Of a stretch of DNA of 64,000 nucleotides, positions 63,374 to 64,000 are shown piece by piece. Every line of letters starts with the position of its first letter. The stretch's first letter is position 1. The notes below the pieces were generated by a model. It saw only the letters and a program-made list of their open reading frames with translations. It was not told where the DNA came from and did not search any database. A program made the position numbers and the translations under genes. The stretch comes from Gammaproteobacteria bacterium (GTDB lineage Bacteria > Pseudomonadota > Gammaproteobacteria > JAPPPA01), in NCBI GenBank assembly GCA_030425645.1, contig JAUHZK010000005.1, positions 205,350-269,349 of the forward strand, read 5' to 3'.

Positions 63374-63411
63374 AAATTGATTCTCAAAATGCAAAAAAAT
63401 CGCATTTTGAG
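63374..63411 (+). other. Pilin leader hairpin and second copy of 36-nt repeat
   Basis: A perfect 10-bp inverted repeat, CTCAAAATGC (63383-63392) and GCATTTTGAG (63402-63411), with a 9-nt A-rich loop, ends five bases before the pilin ribosome site AAGGAG (63416-63421). It is part of the second copy of the 36-nt repeat (63374-63409). A hairpin here could stabilise the pilin mRNA or limit ribosome access. Confidence 0.65.
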
Positions 63412-63428
63412 TTCTAAGGAGATTGATT

Positions 63429-63962
63429 ATGAAATCAAAGCAATCAGGTTTTACCCTTGCTGAAATGGCCATGGTGATTGCCGTTCTCGGCCTTCTTTCG
63501 GCCTTAATTTTGCCTTCGTTTGACGGCATGGTTGCTTCGGCTCGTAAGGCCCAAGTTAAGCAACTGGCCCATCAACTTAATCAGGGTGCGATAGCAGTAA
63601 ATGCCCTAGCAATTGGAGATAACGCAGTGACGGGTGACACCATTCAATATGGTACGACCTCCGTTACTTTGGAAGAAGGTTATCCTAACACCGCCACTGT
63701 CCGAAATGTCTTAGGAGACAGTGTCGAAAACGTTCAGGGTGGTGCGGACCTAATCGATACCGTCTGTACGACGTCTGGTGTACTTTTTGCAGAAGTAGCT
63801 TCGAGTGGTATTTTTCAAATATGTAACAAAGGCGCAGTTCTAGCTAATTGCAACGTCCAATACGAAGAGCCTACGGGCCCGACCGTAGGACCAACAATCA
63901 CAGTCACAACTTCTGGTTGCGGTGATAGCACTACAACTCCTGAAGTAGTGATTAATAACTAG
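63429..63962 (+). CDS. Type IV pilin, MshA-like major pilin candidate
   Basis: A 177-residue prepilin; start ATG 63429 with AAGGAG 7 nt upstream. The leader is short (MKSKQSG) and is cut after Gly before FTLAEMAMVIAVLGLLSALIL, with the invariant Glu at position 5. The head contains four Cys residues (VCTTSG, ICNKG, NCNVQ, GCGDS), able to form two disulfides, and a Thr/Pro-rich tail. It is divergent from the MSHA operon, so MshA-like identity is inferred from location and type IV class; it might be a minor pilin. Confidence 0.85.
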   Translation: MKSKQSGFTLAEMAMVIAVLGLLSALILPSFDGMVASARKAQVKQLAHQLNQGAIAVNALAIGDNAVTGDTIQYGTTSVTLEEGYPNTATVRNVLGDSVENVQGGADLIDTVCTTSGVLFAEVASSGIFQICNKGAVLANCNVQYEEPTGPTVGPTITVTTSGCGDSTTTPEVVINN

Positions 63963-64000
63963 AAATTTAATCTTGGCTTTAGTCCTCTGCCCTAATCGGG

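Noticed and set aside
1..64000. tRNA, rRNA and CRISPR arrays
   Set aside because: No cloverleaf-like sequences, rRNA-like stretches or regular spaced repeats were noticed; the only repeats are REP-like or short tandem copies.

Overview
The window reads as chromosomal DNA of a free-living, probably marine, gammaproteobacterium. The evidence is a near-complete MSHA pilus biogenesis block, PriA, a glutaminyl-tRNA synthetase of the bacterial/eukaryotic GlnS type, a DarP/YjgA-like protein, a DUF2058 protein, a RimK cluster, a YebC/YeeN-type protein and gammaproteobacterial-style REP-like repeats. The mix of DUF1329, Rieske, PHB-depolymerase-like and PhoD genes would fit Cellvibrionales/Spongiibacteraceae-like bacteria, but that placement is inference only. 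No rRNA, tRNA or CRISPR array was recognised.

Layout. (1) Positions 1-11348, minus strand: an operon of secreted and surface proteins built from DUF11-like repeats. It contains a 1936-residue OmpA-domain/beta-barrel protein and two tandem paralogues, the last of which runs off the window. The first gene carries an in-frame amber codon. (2) 11685-17021: a metal-efflux-type permease, priA and glnS. (3) 17245-19855: a DUF1329 gene split by a complete 1222-bp IS3-family element with a CAA target duplication. (4) 19990-23541: a DarP-like protein, two overlapping hotdog thioesterases and ilvD, separated by REP-like palindromes. (5) 23586-30260: small lipoproteins and accessory genes among short repeats, then NERD, nitrilase, FAD oxidoreductase and SPFH genes. 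(6) 30288-37394: an amine-oxidase-like flavoprotein, a UbiA-type prenyltransferase and a desaturase fused to its own reductase and ferredoxin (minus strand), then a membrane metallopeptidase, DUF924, GFA-type and other small genes. (7) 37556-48515: PhoD, DUF2059, an MFS transporter, DUF2058, acyltransferase-3, an unusual isocitrate-dehydrogenase-like enzyme, a rimK/deacylase/rimB cluster and a YebC-family protein. (8) 48678-52994: an esterase lipoprotein, a Rieske protein with its domains in reverse order, and an SDR. (9) 53169-63962: a lipoprotein, the minus-strand MSHA operon (mshI through mshG) and a divergent type IV pilin.

How it fits together. The two ends are cell-envelope systems: a DUF11/OmpA/barrel surface operon and an MSHA-type pilus. 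In the MSHA region three sequences match the sigma-54 -24/-12 pattern: one driving the mshI operon, one (weaker, GG-N10-GA) driving the pilin, and one driving the lipoprotein beyond the far end of the operon. This suggests shared RpoN control. The middle is mostly housekeeping, with accessory insertions marked by an IS element and REP-like repeats.

The points most worth a second look are the in-frame TAG in the first surface gene, the exact IS3 insertion in the DUF1329 gene, the RpoN-type promoters, the duplicated 36-nt element and hairpin ahead of the pilin, the desaturase-reductase-ferredoxin fusion, and the reversed Rieske protein.
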